The translations under genes were made by a program, and so were the position numbers. DNA of 8,143 bases from an uncultured Bacilli bacterium. GTDB taxonomy: Bacteria > Bacillota_I > Bacilli_A > RF39 > UBA660. The notes under the pieces were generated by a model. The model ran no database searches. It saw only the letters and a list, made by a program, of their open reading frames with translations, and had not been told where the DNA came from. The number at the start of each line of letters is the position of its first letter. Position 1 is the stretch's first letter. Location of the stretch: positions 1 through 8,143 of the forward strand of contig CALVIA010000046.1 of NCBI GenBank assembly GCA_944329255.1, given 5' to 3'. Below, piece after piece: positions 1-5,256 of the stretch.

Positions 1-1086
1 AAAGAACCGGTAAGAAAACAAAACCCTTATGGTTTCAATTTTGATGGAGTATCAGAAGAAGATATAATAAGAGGAGCAGTAGAAAGTAATGTTTCAGTAT
101 TCTTACATGGTAGATCAAGTGAAGGTAAATCAGCAAGAGTAAAACAATTAGATCCAGATTGTGAAATAATATATATGAGAAATGCAACTCCTGATAGCTT
201 AAATGGAAAGAGTGTTTATAACGCTGCAACAGGAGAAATGATTGATGTACCACCAACATGGTATTCAAAAGTAAAAGAAAAATGTGAAGCTGAACCAGAT
301 AAAATTCATATTATATTCTTTGATGAACTTACAAATGCACTTCCTTCCATACAAGGTATGGCATTTAACATAGTATTAGATGGTGAAGTAAATGGTAAAT
401 GGAAGTTACCACCTAATGCAAGAATAGTTGCTGCCGGAAACGATTTAAATGATTCATTAGCTGCAAATCAAATGGCAGAACCATTATTCAACAGATTTGC
501 TCATGTTTATATTCATACAACAGTAGATAGTTGGTTAAAATGGGCATCAACACCTAAAGAAAAATACGAAAGATTAGATTATAAAGAGGAAGAACCAGAG
601 GCCAAAATTCATCCTTCTGTATATGCTTACATAGCATATAAGTCTTATAGTGGTCATGATGTCTTAAGAACTCCATATACTGGAGATAAACCTAATGCAG
701 ACCCAAGAAAATGGGAAATGGCATCTAAGTTACTTTATAAAACTAAACAGCCAGAAATGTTAAGAGCATTAATAGGAGAAGAATTGACAAGAGACTTTAC
801 AGCATTTGCAAGACAACAAGTAATAAGTGTTGAAGATGTAATTAATCATAATTATTCAAGCAGAGATTTAGAAATGGATGTATCACAAAAATTTGCAACA
901 GCAGTCGGATTGTCCTCTGTTGATGATGAGCATTTTGAAGTAGTAAGAGATTTTATGAAGCAAGTAGGTGCTGAACCAAGAGCTGCATTTGAATCTATGT
1001 GGACACATGGAGATGAGAGAAGATTAGAACGCCTTGCAGAAGTACAAATGGCTGATAGCTTATCACAAGGAGGAATAAGAAGATGA
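1..1086 (+). CDS. MoxR-family AAA+ ATPase, 5' end cut by window
   Basis: The frame is open from base 1, so the gene starts upstream; the first ATG at 175 lies after Walker A and is not the start. Counting from base 1, Walker A is G37-RSSEGK-S44 (nt 109-132), Walker B is IIFFDE with D108 and E109, sensor 1 is AAGND with N147, and the likely arginine finger is R165 in LFNRF. This is a complete AAA+ core of the MoxR/RavA type. Such ATPases act as hexameric remodelling motors that work with VWA-domain partners encoded next door, as here. The C-terminal part (about residues 185-360) is the lid and helical region and shows no extra domain that I recognise. The stop overlaps the next start by 4 nt (ATGA), so the two are translationally coupled. 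Confidence 0.88.
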   Translation, partial: KEPVRKQNPYGFNFDGVSEEDIIRGAVESNVSVFLHGRSSEGKSARVKQLDPDCEIIYMRNATPDSLNGKSVYNAATGEMIDVPPTWYSKVKEKCEAEPDKIHIIFFDELTNALPSIQGMAFNIVLDGEVNGKWKLPPNARIVAAGNDLNDSLAANQMAEPLFNRFAHVYIHTTVDSWLKWASTPKEKYERLDYKEEEPEAKIHPSVYAYIAYKSYSGHDVLRTPYTGDKPNADPRKWEMASKLLYKTKQPEMLRALIGEELTRDFTAFARQQVISVEDVINHNYSSRDLEMDVSQKFATAVGLSSVDDEHFEVVRDFMKQVGAEPRAAFESMWTHGDERRLERLAEVQMADSLSQGGIRR

Positions 1087-1484
1087 ATAAAGAAAGATTA
1101 AATTTATTAGAAAATTATATTAAATCTGGAGTATCTCCATTATTGGTTCAAACCATACCTTCTAATTCTTTTAATAATTCAGTTATTATAAAATCAAATA
1201 TTGATAGATCTGAATTAAATGGGCATTATGAAAATACAGATTTTTGTCCTCCACTTTGGTATAAAGAATTATTAGATAAAAGTAAAACAAACACGTCAGT
1301 TTTAGTAATTGAAAATATAAATGAAATCCCATTAGAAGAACAAACTAAATTTATTGAGATACTTAAATATAAAAAAGTTAGTACATTTGAATTACCTAAA
1401 AATTGTTTGGTTATTGTTACTTGTTCTGATTTAACTGCTAATAAAATAAATGAAGAAGTATATTCATTATTAGCACAAATTTAA
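1083..1484 (+). CDS. Degenerate MoxR-like AAA protein lacking Walker A (pseudo-ATPase)
   Basis: This 133-residue protein aligns by eye with the neighbouring MoxR ATPase. Both share an LNG motif (residues 45-47 here), then PPxWY (56-60, PPLWY versus PPTWY), a hydrophobic strand in the Walker B position (VLVIEN, 73-78) and a strand in the sensor 1 position (LVIVTCSDL, 109-117, versus RIVAAGNDL). The catalytic residues are changed: Walker B D-E is E77-N78 and sensor 1 Asn is S115. There is no GxxxxGK[ST] motif, and the protein ends before an arginine finger. It is therefore unlikely to hydrolyse ATP and may be a regulatory or adaptor subunit of the motor. Start is ATG 1083, coupled to the upstream gene. 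The stop lies 9 nt before the VWA gene. It could alternatively be a decayed duplicate, but the ORF is intact and closely spaced. Confidence 0.72.
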   Translation: MNKERLNLLENYIKSGVSPLLVQTIPSNSFNNSVIIKSNIDRSELNGHYENTDFCPPLWYKELLDKSKTNTSVLVIENINEIPLEEQTKFIEILKYKKVSTFELPKNCLVIVTCSDLTANKINEEVYSLLAQI

Positions 1485-1493
1485 GGATAACTT

Positions 1494-3053
1494 ATGAATG
1501 TAGACTCTATTAAAAGAAGATTATTAGTTAAGTATCCTTTCTTTGGAAGTGTAGTAGCTAATTCTAACTTTATTGCTGAACCAGCAGTAGGGACAGCAGG
1601 AACAGATGGCAAAACCATTTATTATAATCCTAACTTTATTGAATCTATTACAGATGATCAACAAACATTTATTTTTGCTCACGAAATATGTCATATAGCA
1701 TTTGATCACATTTTTAGAAGTGAAGGTAAAGATAAAGATTTATGGAATATAGCAACTGATTCGGTTGTAAACGCTTTTCTAAAACAAGATGGATTACCTA
1801 TAGTTGAAGGTGGCATTGATATTCCAGAGGCAATTAATTATGATGCAGAAGAAATGTATAAAAAAATTTTAGAGAAAAAGAAACAACAGCAACAACAAAA
1901 TGGACAGGGTAATAGTCAAAATCAACAAGGTAGTCAAAAAAAGCAACAACAAAGTAGTGGCAGTGGACAAACTGGAGAAGACCAACAACAATCACAATCT
2001 CAACAACAAAGTAATTCTAGTATTGAAAATTCACAAGAACAAGAGAAACAATCACAAGAACAAAGTTGTGGTGGATCAGTCGAAGATTCACAGAAAGAAG
2101 AAAAACAACAAGATGTTGGACATGACACTCATTCTATGTGGGATAAAGCAATAGAAAAGAAACATCAAGAAGAGCAATCACAATCTAATACAGGAAAATC
2201 TTACGACAAGGATGAAGATAAGCAAAGCTTGTTAGATAAATTAAGTAAAATGTTTGATAAGAAAAAAGAACAACAAGAAAATCTACAACAACTTGATGAA
2301 AACCAAAATAAAGAACAAGAAAAGAAAAAGGATGAAGAGATAAAAAAGTTAACAGAATTAGGAGAAAAAGAAACATTTAAACAAAATAAAATAGCAAGGA
2401 AAAAACAACTAGAAGAATTAAGAAAAGCACTAGCAAGTCAATCACATGGTTATGGAAGCATTACAAATAGTGAAAGAAGAAATATAACTGACATTGGGAC
2501 GTCTGAACCACTTATTGATTGGAGAAGATTATTAAAAGAAGCTGTAAAATATGATATTGATTGGTCATATCAAAATGCCGGAATAGAGGATGGTGTAGTA
2601 ACAGCATATTTAGAGGAAATGCCAAGACCAGAGACAGAAATCGTTTTAGATACAAGTGGTTCTATAGATGAAACACTACTTAGAAACTTTTTAAGAGAAT
2701 GTAAAAATATATTACAAACATCTAAAGTTAAAGTTGGATGTTTTGATACACAATTTTATGGTTTTACTGAAATTAAAGATGTATCCGATATTGACAATTT
2801 GGAATTTTATGGTGGTGGTGGAACTAACTTTGACGCGGCTGTTAATGCATTTACAAGAAGAGTCGAAAATAAGATAATTTTTACAGATGGAGATGCAGAT
2901 ATGCCAAGTACACCAATAGATGCAATATGGATAGTTTTTGGTGGAATTAAGATTAATCCGGTTGGTGGGAAAGTAATTCACATAGACGATGAACAACTTG
3001 ATAGATTATATTCGTATGAAATGAATAAGGAATCAAAGGGAAAAACACGATAG
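1494..3053 (+). CDS. VWA-like protein with N-terminal HExxH metallopeptidase-like domain (DUF2201 type)
   Basis: 519 residues in three parts. Residues 1-125 carry H63-E-I-C-H67, a zinc-peptidase HExxH helix, with D71/H72 just after and a WNIATDxxxN segment (D89, N93) that in this family may supply further ligands. Residues about 128-235 are Gln/Ser/Glu-rich low complexity, followed by a charged, probably coiled-coil stretch to about 325. Residues about 360-500 form a VWA-like domain with a full MIDAS: D386-T-S388-G-S390, T444 in GGGGTNFD, and D465 in FTDGD. This matches predicted metal-dependent peptidases with a VWA-like domain (COG3864), which are commonly paired with MoxR ATPases. No signal peptide is seen, so it is probably cytoplasmic. 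The ribosome site AAGGATA precedes ATG 1494. Substrate unknown; peptidase activity is inferred from motif only. Confidence 0.85.
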   Translation: MNVDSIKRRLLVKYPFFGSVVANSNFIAEPAVGTAGTDGKTIYYNPNFIESITDDQQTFIFAHEICHIAFDHIFRSEGKDKDLWNIATDSVVNAFLKQDGLPIVEGGIDIPEAINYDAEEMYKKILEKKKQQQQQNGQGNSQNQQGSQKKQQQSSGSGQTGEDQQQSQSQQQSNSSIENSQEQEKQSQEQSCGGSVEDSQKEEKQQDVGHDTHSMWDKAIEKKHQEEQSQSNTGKSYDKDEDKQSLLDKLSKMFDKKKEQQENLQQLDENQNKEQEKKKDEEIKKLTELGEKETFKQNKIARKKQLEELRKALASQSHGYGSITNSERRNITDIGTSEPLIDWRRLLKEAVKYDIDWSYQNAGIEDGVVTAYLEEMPRPETEIVLDTSGSIDETLLRNFLRECKNILQTSKVKVGCFDTQFYGFTEIKDVSDIDNLEFYGGGGTNFDAAVNAFTRRVENKIIFTDGDADMPSTPIDAIWIVFGGIKINPVGGKVIHIDDEQLDRLYSYEMNKESKGKTR

Positions 3054-3105
3054 ATTATTTGTAAAAATTTAAAATGTTTTATATCTAATAATGATTTCAG
3101 AAAAA

Positions 3106-3127
3106 ACTATCTTTTAGACAAGATAGT
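3106..3127 (-). repeat. 8-bp hairpin beside the nic-like site
   Basis: ACTATCTT (3106-3113) pairs perfectly with AAGATAGT (3120-3127) across a 6-nt loop. Read on the - strand it is followed by a run of T, so it could act as a weak terminator for leftward transcription. It lies directly 3' of the proposed nic on the transferred strand, where MobV origins commonly carry a further inverted repeat. Confidence 0.55.
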
Positions 3128-3167
3128 AACACACTACGATATTGGCAGAGCCAATAACGATGTGTGC
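3124..3167 (-). other. oriT: MobV/RSA-like origin of transfer (oriT)
   Basis: Bases 3130-3166 form a 37-nt inverted repeat: CACAC/GTGTG (3130-3134 with 3162-3166), CG/CG (3137-3138 with 3158-3159) and TATTGGC/GCCAATA (3140-3146 with 3150-3156), with an AGA loop and no bulges, only mismatches. On the - strand it begins GCACACA and ends TAGTGTG followed by TTACTA. As I recall it, the pMV158 MobM (MobV family) origin begins GCACACA and is nicked at TAGTGTG/TTA, so both borders match and nic would lie between 3130 and 3129. TAGT and ACTA also flank the nic so that it can sit in the loop of a small hairpin (3124-3136), as in pMV158. No relaxase gene is adjacent. The match is from memory and needs alignment. 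Confidence 0.68.
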
Positions 3168-3183
3168 AAAGGGAGAGCCCTTT
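3168..3183. repeat. 6-bp GC-containing hairpin flanking the oriT
   Basis: AAAGGG (3168-3173) pairs with CCCTTT (3178-3183) around an AGAG loop. It abuts the large inverted repeat without a gap, giving three consecutive stem-loops over 3106-3183. It is probably part of the transfer origin (accessory binding or single-strand folding), though its role is inferred only from position. Confidence 0.5.
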
Positions 3184-3198
3184 TGAAACCCCATTCAA

Positions 3199-3255
3199 GC
3201 ACTATATTACTATGTATGTATTTATGATATGTAGTAATATAGTGCCTTTTTTATT
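3199..3255 (+). terminator. Strong intrinsic terminator, 14-bp perfect stem
   Basis: GCACTATATTACTA (3199-3212) pairs perfectly with 3232-3245 across a 19-nt loop, followed by CTTTTTTATTT. It would end rightward transcription of the MoxR/VWA operon, 146 nt after its last stop codon, and so the transcript would include the oriT hairpins. Confidence 0.8.
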
Positions 3256-3339
3256 TCAACTTACGTTTCATAAAAAAGAAGAATGCTATCGCCACTTTCA
3301 TTTGCTTACGCAAACAAAACGTGCCACACATTCTTATAT
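3256..3339. other. Non-coding stretch between two terminators, weakly structured
   Basis: I see no gene here. A small hairpin TTTGC-TTAC-GCAAA lies at 3301-3314, enclosed by AAGAATG (3279-3285) and CATTCTT (3329-3335), and ACGTTT (3263-3268) can pair with AAACGT (3317-3322). These could form a folded RNA or be part of the transfer region. An open frame of 70 codons crosses it but has no ribosome site and runs through both hairpin regions. Confidence 0.35.
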
Positions 3340-3390
3340 AAAAAATAACCTAATACCTAATCTAATGAAAAGGTAAAAGGTTATTTTTTT
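3340..3390. terminator. Bidirectional intrinsic terminator between convergent genes
   Basis: AAAAAATAACCT (3340-3351) pairs with AGGTTATTTTTT (3378-3389). Inside, TACCT (3354-3358) pairs with AGGTA (3371-3375) beyond a 2x2 internal loop. The A run and T run make it functional in both directions. It lies 8 nt beyond the stop of the leftward membrane-protein gene and so is the natural terminator of the repressor operon. Confidence 0.8.
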
Positions 3391-3397
3391 ATTTGAA

Positions 3398-3826
3398 TTA
3401 TTTACTACCTTTTAATAATTGTCTAGTTTCTTTTTTAGCATTCCAAATAGATAAATAAGTAAATAATTCAAATTCTAATGTCATAATAAATGTACCTATT
3501 ATGACAAAGTTGTTTTTCATTATCTCATTACTGAAACTATCAAATAATATTATTAATATTAGTAACGTACCATAGAAAACAACTAACAATGTTGTACTAT
3601 CATTAAAGCCTCTTTTTATTGTACTTGATTTAGTTTTATCCACATCTAATCCTAATTTGCTCCACGCATTTAGATCTAACAATATACTACAAAAGAGAAG
3701 TGGTGTAGCAACCCAAAATAAATTTTTAAAAATATCATCTACTATAACTTGTGATAGTATAAAACTTACTATAAAAAATACAGTTAATAATACAACTACA
3801 ATATTTAATATTTTTCTACTTCGCAT
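3398..3826 (-). CDS. Small membrane protein with four predicted helices
   Basis: 142 residues. Hydrophobic segments lie at about 6-29, 35-52, 79-97 and 105-125, with a charged loop (about 54-78) and a basic tail (about 129-142). I recognise no family. The ATG at 3824-3826 overlaps the end of the repressor gene by 11 nt and has GGGAGAG inside that gene as ribosome site, so the two are co-transcribed and probably coupled. Being co-expressed with the repressor in the maintained state suggests a role while the element is resident, such as surface exclusion, immunity or envelope sensing. That role is inference from position only. Confidence 0.7.
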   Translation of the reverse strand: MRSRKILNIVVVLLTVFFIVSFILSQVIVDDIFKNLFWVATPLLFCSILLDLNAWSKLGLDVDKTKSSTIKRGFNDSTTLLVVFYGTLLILIILFDSFSNEIMKNNFVIIGTFIMTLEFELFTYLSIWNAKKETRQLLKGSK

Positions 3827-4316
3827 TTTTATTTCTCTCCCTTACTTTTAAACTTTGAATTAAATTAATAATTTCATCTTGAGTTTTTATTTGATATTTT
3901 GTATCTTCGATAGTATGTAGTAATAAATCTTTTTCACTTTCTAATATGTTTTTATCATTTAATTTTTTTTCACAAGATAAAACTAATTTTTCAAGATTTT
4001 GCTTATTTCCTAAAACATTTATTTCAGCATCATTTAACTCTTGTCCTTTTAAGTTTGAATAATAATCTTTTATAAAAGGATTTAATGGACTTACCTCTAT
4101 ACCTAATCCCATTTTATACATTAAATCACTATAATTGACATCAATGTATTTACTAATCTTTCTTAATATTTTAGGACTAGGCTCTCTTTCTCCAGCTTCT
4201 ATTTTAGACAAACCAGAACTATTGATTCCAGCAAGTTTTGCTAAAGCTCTTTGAGATAAATTCTTTTCTTCTCTTGCTTCGGCTATTATTTGACCGATAG
4301 TTTTATCACTAGTCAT
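3816..4316 (-). CDS. XRE-family transcriptional repressor
   Basis: 166 residues. Residues about 7-60 are a Cro/CI-type helix-turn-helix (TIGQIIAEAREEKNLSQ, then ALAKLAGINSSGLSKIEAG and a proline-containing REPSP turn). The rest is a charged helical region, probably coiled coil at about 95-160, and may serve dimerization. There is no peptidase motif of the LexA/CI or ImmA (HExxH) type, so any induction must work otherwise. I chose ATG 4314-4316 over GTG 4323-4325 because AGGTG lies 6 nt before the ATG, whereas the GTG overlaps that ribosome site. A 13-nt operator copy lies between its -35 and -10 boxes, which implies autoregulation. It divides the leftward repressor/membrane operon from the rightward genes, as in phage and ICE switches. 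Confidence 0.88.
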   Translation of the reverse strand: MTSDKTIGQIIAEAREEKNLSQRALAKLAGINSSGLSKIEAGEREPSPKILRKISKYIDVNYSDLMYKMGLGIEVSPLNPFIKDYYSNLKGQELNDAEINVLGNKQNLEKLVLSCEKKLNDKNILESEKDLLLHTIEDTKYQIKTQDEIINLIQSLKVRERNKNAK

Positions 4317-4336
4317 CTGTTTCACCTCACATACTA

Positions 4337-4365
4337 ATAATACATCAAACGAGTACAGTTGTCAA
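4337..4365 (-). promoter_or_regulatory. Leftward promoter of the repressor operon
   Basis: On the - strand TTGACA (complement of 4360-4365) is followed after 17 nt by TATTAT (complement of 4337-4342), a near-consensus sigma-A promoter 20 nt upstream of the repressor start codon. Confidence 0.82.
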
Positions 4366-4366
4366 T
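4346..4366. promoter_or_regulatory. Repressor operator, left copy
   Basis: CAAACGAGTACAG (4346-4358) is repeated exactly at 4433-4445. Here the GAGTAC half-site is perfect and the second half (GTCAAT) is degenerate. It fills the spacer of the repressor's own promoter, so binding would repress that gene, perhaps only at high repressor levels because the dyad is imperfect. Confidence 0.68.
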
Positions 4367-4394
4367 AAAATAAAGCAAAATGAATAAATGAGTA

Positions 4395-4424
4395 TTGACA
4401 AGATAGTATTTACTATGATATGAT
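4395..4424 (+). promoter_or_regulatory. Rightward promoter for the early genes
   Basis: TTGACA (4395-4400) and TATGAT (4419-4424) are separated by 18 nt, facing away from the repressor. The start site would fall near 4431, immediately before the perfect operator dyad at 4438-4453. Confidence 0.78.
4403..4416. repeat. 14-bp palindrome in the rightward promoter spacer
   Basis: ATAGTA-TT-TACTAT is a perfect palindrome between the -35 and -10 boxes. It does not match the GAGTAC operator, so it may bind a second regulator, for instance one of the small winged-helix proteins. It could also be chance in AT-rich DNA. Confidence 0.45.
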
Positions 4425-4432
4425 TAATTTGC

Positions 4433-4453
4433 CAAACGAGTACAGAAGTACTC
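4433..4453. promoter_or_regulatory. Repressor operator, right copy (perfect dyad)
   Basis: GAGTAC-AGAA-GTACTC (4438-4453) is a perfect dyad preceded by CAAAC, sharing 13 identical bases with the left copy 87 bp away. It overlaps the expected transcription start of the rightward promoter, the usual place for tight repression. Confidence 0.78.
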
Positions 4454-4484
4454 AAAAGATAAATAGAGAGGAGGAAATCTATGA

Positions 4485-4742
4485 ATGACTAAAGACCAAC
4501 TAAGAGTACCGCAGAGTATTTGGAAAGATAAATCTATTCCAAAGGAAGCCAAGTACATCTACTCCTACATTTATAGTAAAGGCTATAATAGATACTTTAC
4601 AGATATAAATGTTGGAGAGATACAACAAACCGTTAGAATCACTAACAAAGGTTTGAGGAAAAATCTTGATAGACTAGAACAATCGAAGTATCTAGTATAT
4701 CATGAATATTCCAATGGTATGTACACCATAACCCTTAACTAA
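4485..4742 (+). CDS. Small winged-helix DNA-binding protein
   Basis: 85 residues. Residues about 8-32 (a basic IWKD...IPKEAKYIYSYIY segment) and a helix-turn-helix at about 41-68 (INVGEIQQTVRITNKGL followed by NLDRLEQSKYL) resemble the N-terminal winged-helix part of replication-initiator and element-encoded regulators. The last residues (YHEYSNGMYTITL) fit the wing. It is the first gene after the rightward promoter, so it is the natural Cro-like or early regulator. The ribosome site GAGGAGG (4468-4474) is 6 nt from an ATG at 4481 that opens a 3-codon frame and 10 nt from the ATG used here. It lacks the rest of a Rep protein, so I do not call it an initiator. Confidence 0.72.
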   Translation: MTKDQLRVPQSIWKDKSIPKEAKYIYSYIYSKGYNRYFTDINVGEIQQTVRITNKGLRKNLDRLEQSKYLVYHEYSNGMYTITLN

Positions 4743-5005
4743 AGAGCTACCAAGCGTTAGTTAAGTAAGGTACAGTAAGATATAAGGCTTATGTTAGTAC
4801 CTATTCTAGTAATAGAATGAATCTAATTTGAAATAAGACATATTTCAAAGAACTATTAAAAAATAATATATATATGTGTTATTTCAAAAAATCCTAAAGG
4901 GAGGATTTAAAATAAACCCTATGGGAAATATTGCTGTTTTTTAGATGTGCTTGTAGTTGATACAAGTTTTTTTGTTGTGAAAATAAAAAAGAAAGGAGAA
5001 TGTCG
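4743..5005 (+). promoter_or_regulatory. Structured leader, possible attenuator
   Basis: There is no gene in this 263-nt stretch. TTTGAAATA (4827-4835) can pair with TATTTCAAA (4841-4849, 5-nt loop), while the extended arm 4827-4836 can pair with TTATTTCAAA (4879-4888), so two partners compete. Other stems are AGGTAC/GTACCT (4768-4773 with 4797-4802), ATTCT/AGAAT (4803-4807 with 4814-4818) and AAATCCT/AGGATTT (4889-4895 with 4902-4908). A 7-codon frame starts at 4921 (MGNIAVF) with an AGGGAGG 16 nt before it, far for efficient use. It ends in a terminator before the ribosome site of the next gene. I see no promoter after the terminator, so read-through control is plausible. Confidence 0.5.
4950..4973 (+). 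terminator. Intrinsic terminator inside the leader
   Basis: CTTGTA (4950-4955) pairs with TACAAG (4961-4966) around GTTGA, followed directly by seven T. It lies 32 nt before the ATG at 5006, so it ends the upstream transcript or gates the downstream genes. Confidence 0.65.
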
Positions 5006-5251
5006 ATGAGGTTATTAAGTAATGAAGATATATTAAAAAATAATGTTGATACCATACCACAATTTTATATTTTAGATTATTTAAAGAAAAACTTAAATAT
5101 TGGTAAATTTGATGTTTATATTGTTGATCGTAATAATTTAAAAGTTATTGATAAAGAAGATAAACATTTATATTTTAACTATGATGAAACAACTAAAGAA
5201 ATTTCGCATTTTGAAGATTTAAAAGAAAAAGATTATGAAATAGGAATTTAA
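5006..5251 (+). CDS. Small protein of unknown function
   Basis: 81 residues, acidic and without a signal peptide or membrane segment. I recognise no family. The C-terminal half (FDVYIVDRNNLKVIDKEDKH and LYFNYDETTKEISHF) looks like alternating beta strands; the N-terminal part (NEDILKNN, FYILDYLKKNL) is helical. I chose ATG 5006 because AAAGGAG (4992-4998) is 7 nt from it; an in-frame ATG at 5000 would be only 1 nt away. It is the first gene after the attenuator-like leader and lies 5 nt before the HTH gene, so the two form an operon. Confidence 0.65.
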   Translation: MRLLSNEDILKNNVDTIPQFYILDYLKKNLNIGKFDVYIVDRNNLKVIDKEDKHLYFNYDETTKEISHFEDLKEKDYEIGI

Positions 5252-5256
5252 ATACT

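Noticed and set aside
251..262. CCAACATGG-like match in the MoxR gene to the attR region
   Set aside because: It encodes the conserved PPTWY of the ATPase, and the gene is intact around it; chance similarity.
35..268. - strand 77-codon frame opposite the ATPase
   Set aside because: Covers the antisense of Walker A; Leu/Tyr/His-rich shadow with no ribosome site.
1900..2154. 84-codon + strand frame inside the VWA gene
   Set aside because: Shadow frame of the CAA-rich linker: Asn/Lys/Val low complexity and no ribosome site.
2185..2376. Leucine/phenylalanine-rich - strand frame opposite the VWA coiled coil
   Set aside because: Antisense of Lys/Glu-rich codons always gives Phe/Leu-rich products; no start signals.
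3039..3045. GGAAAAA shared with the right junction (8068-8074), as a possible left attachment site
   Set aside because: Seven AT-rich bases are expected by chance, and joining the flanks there does not restore the RhuM-like frame (the VWA frame would continue into a stop).
3164..3376. 70-codon + strand open frame
   Set aside because: No ribosome site, runs through the oriT edge and both terminators, and the protein has no coherent pattern.
4485..4742. Complete replication initiator
   Set aside because: Only the winged-helix part is present; at 85 residues it lacks the remaining Rep domains.
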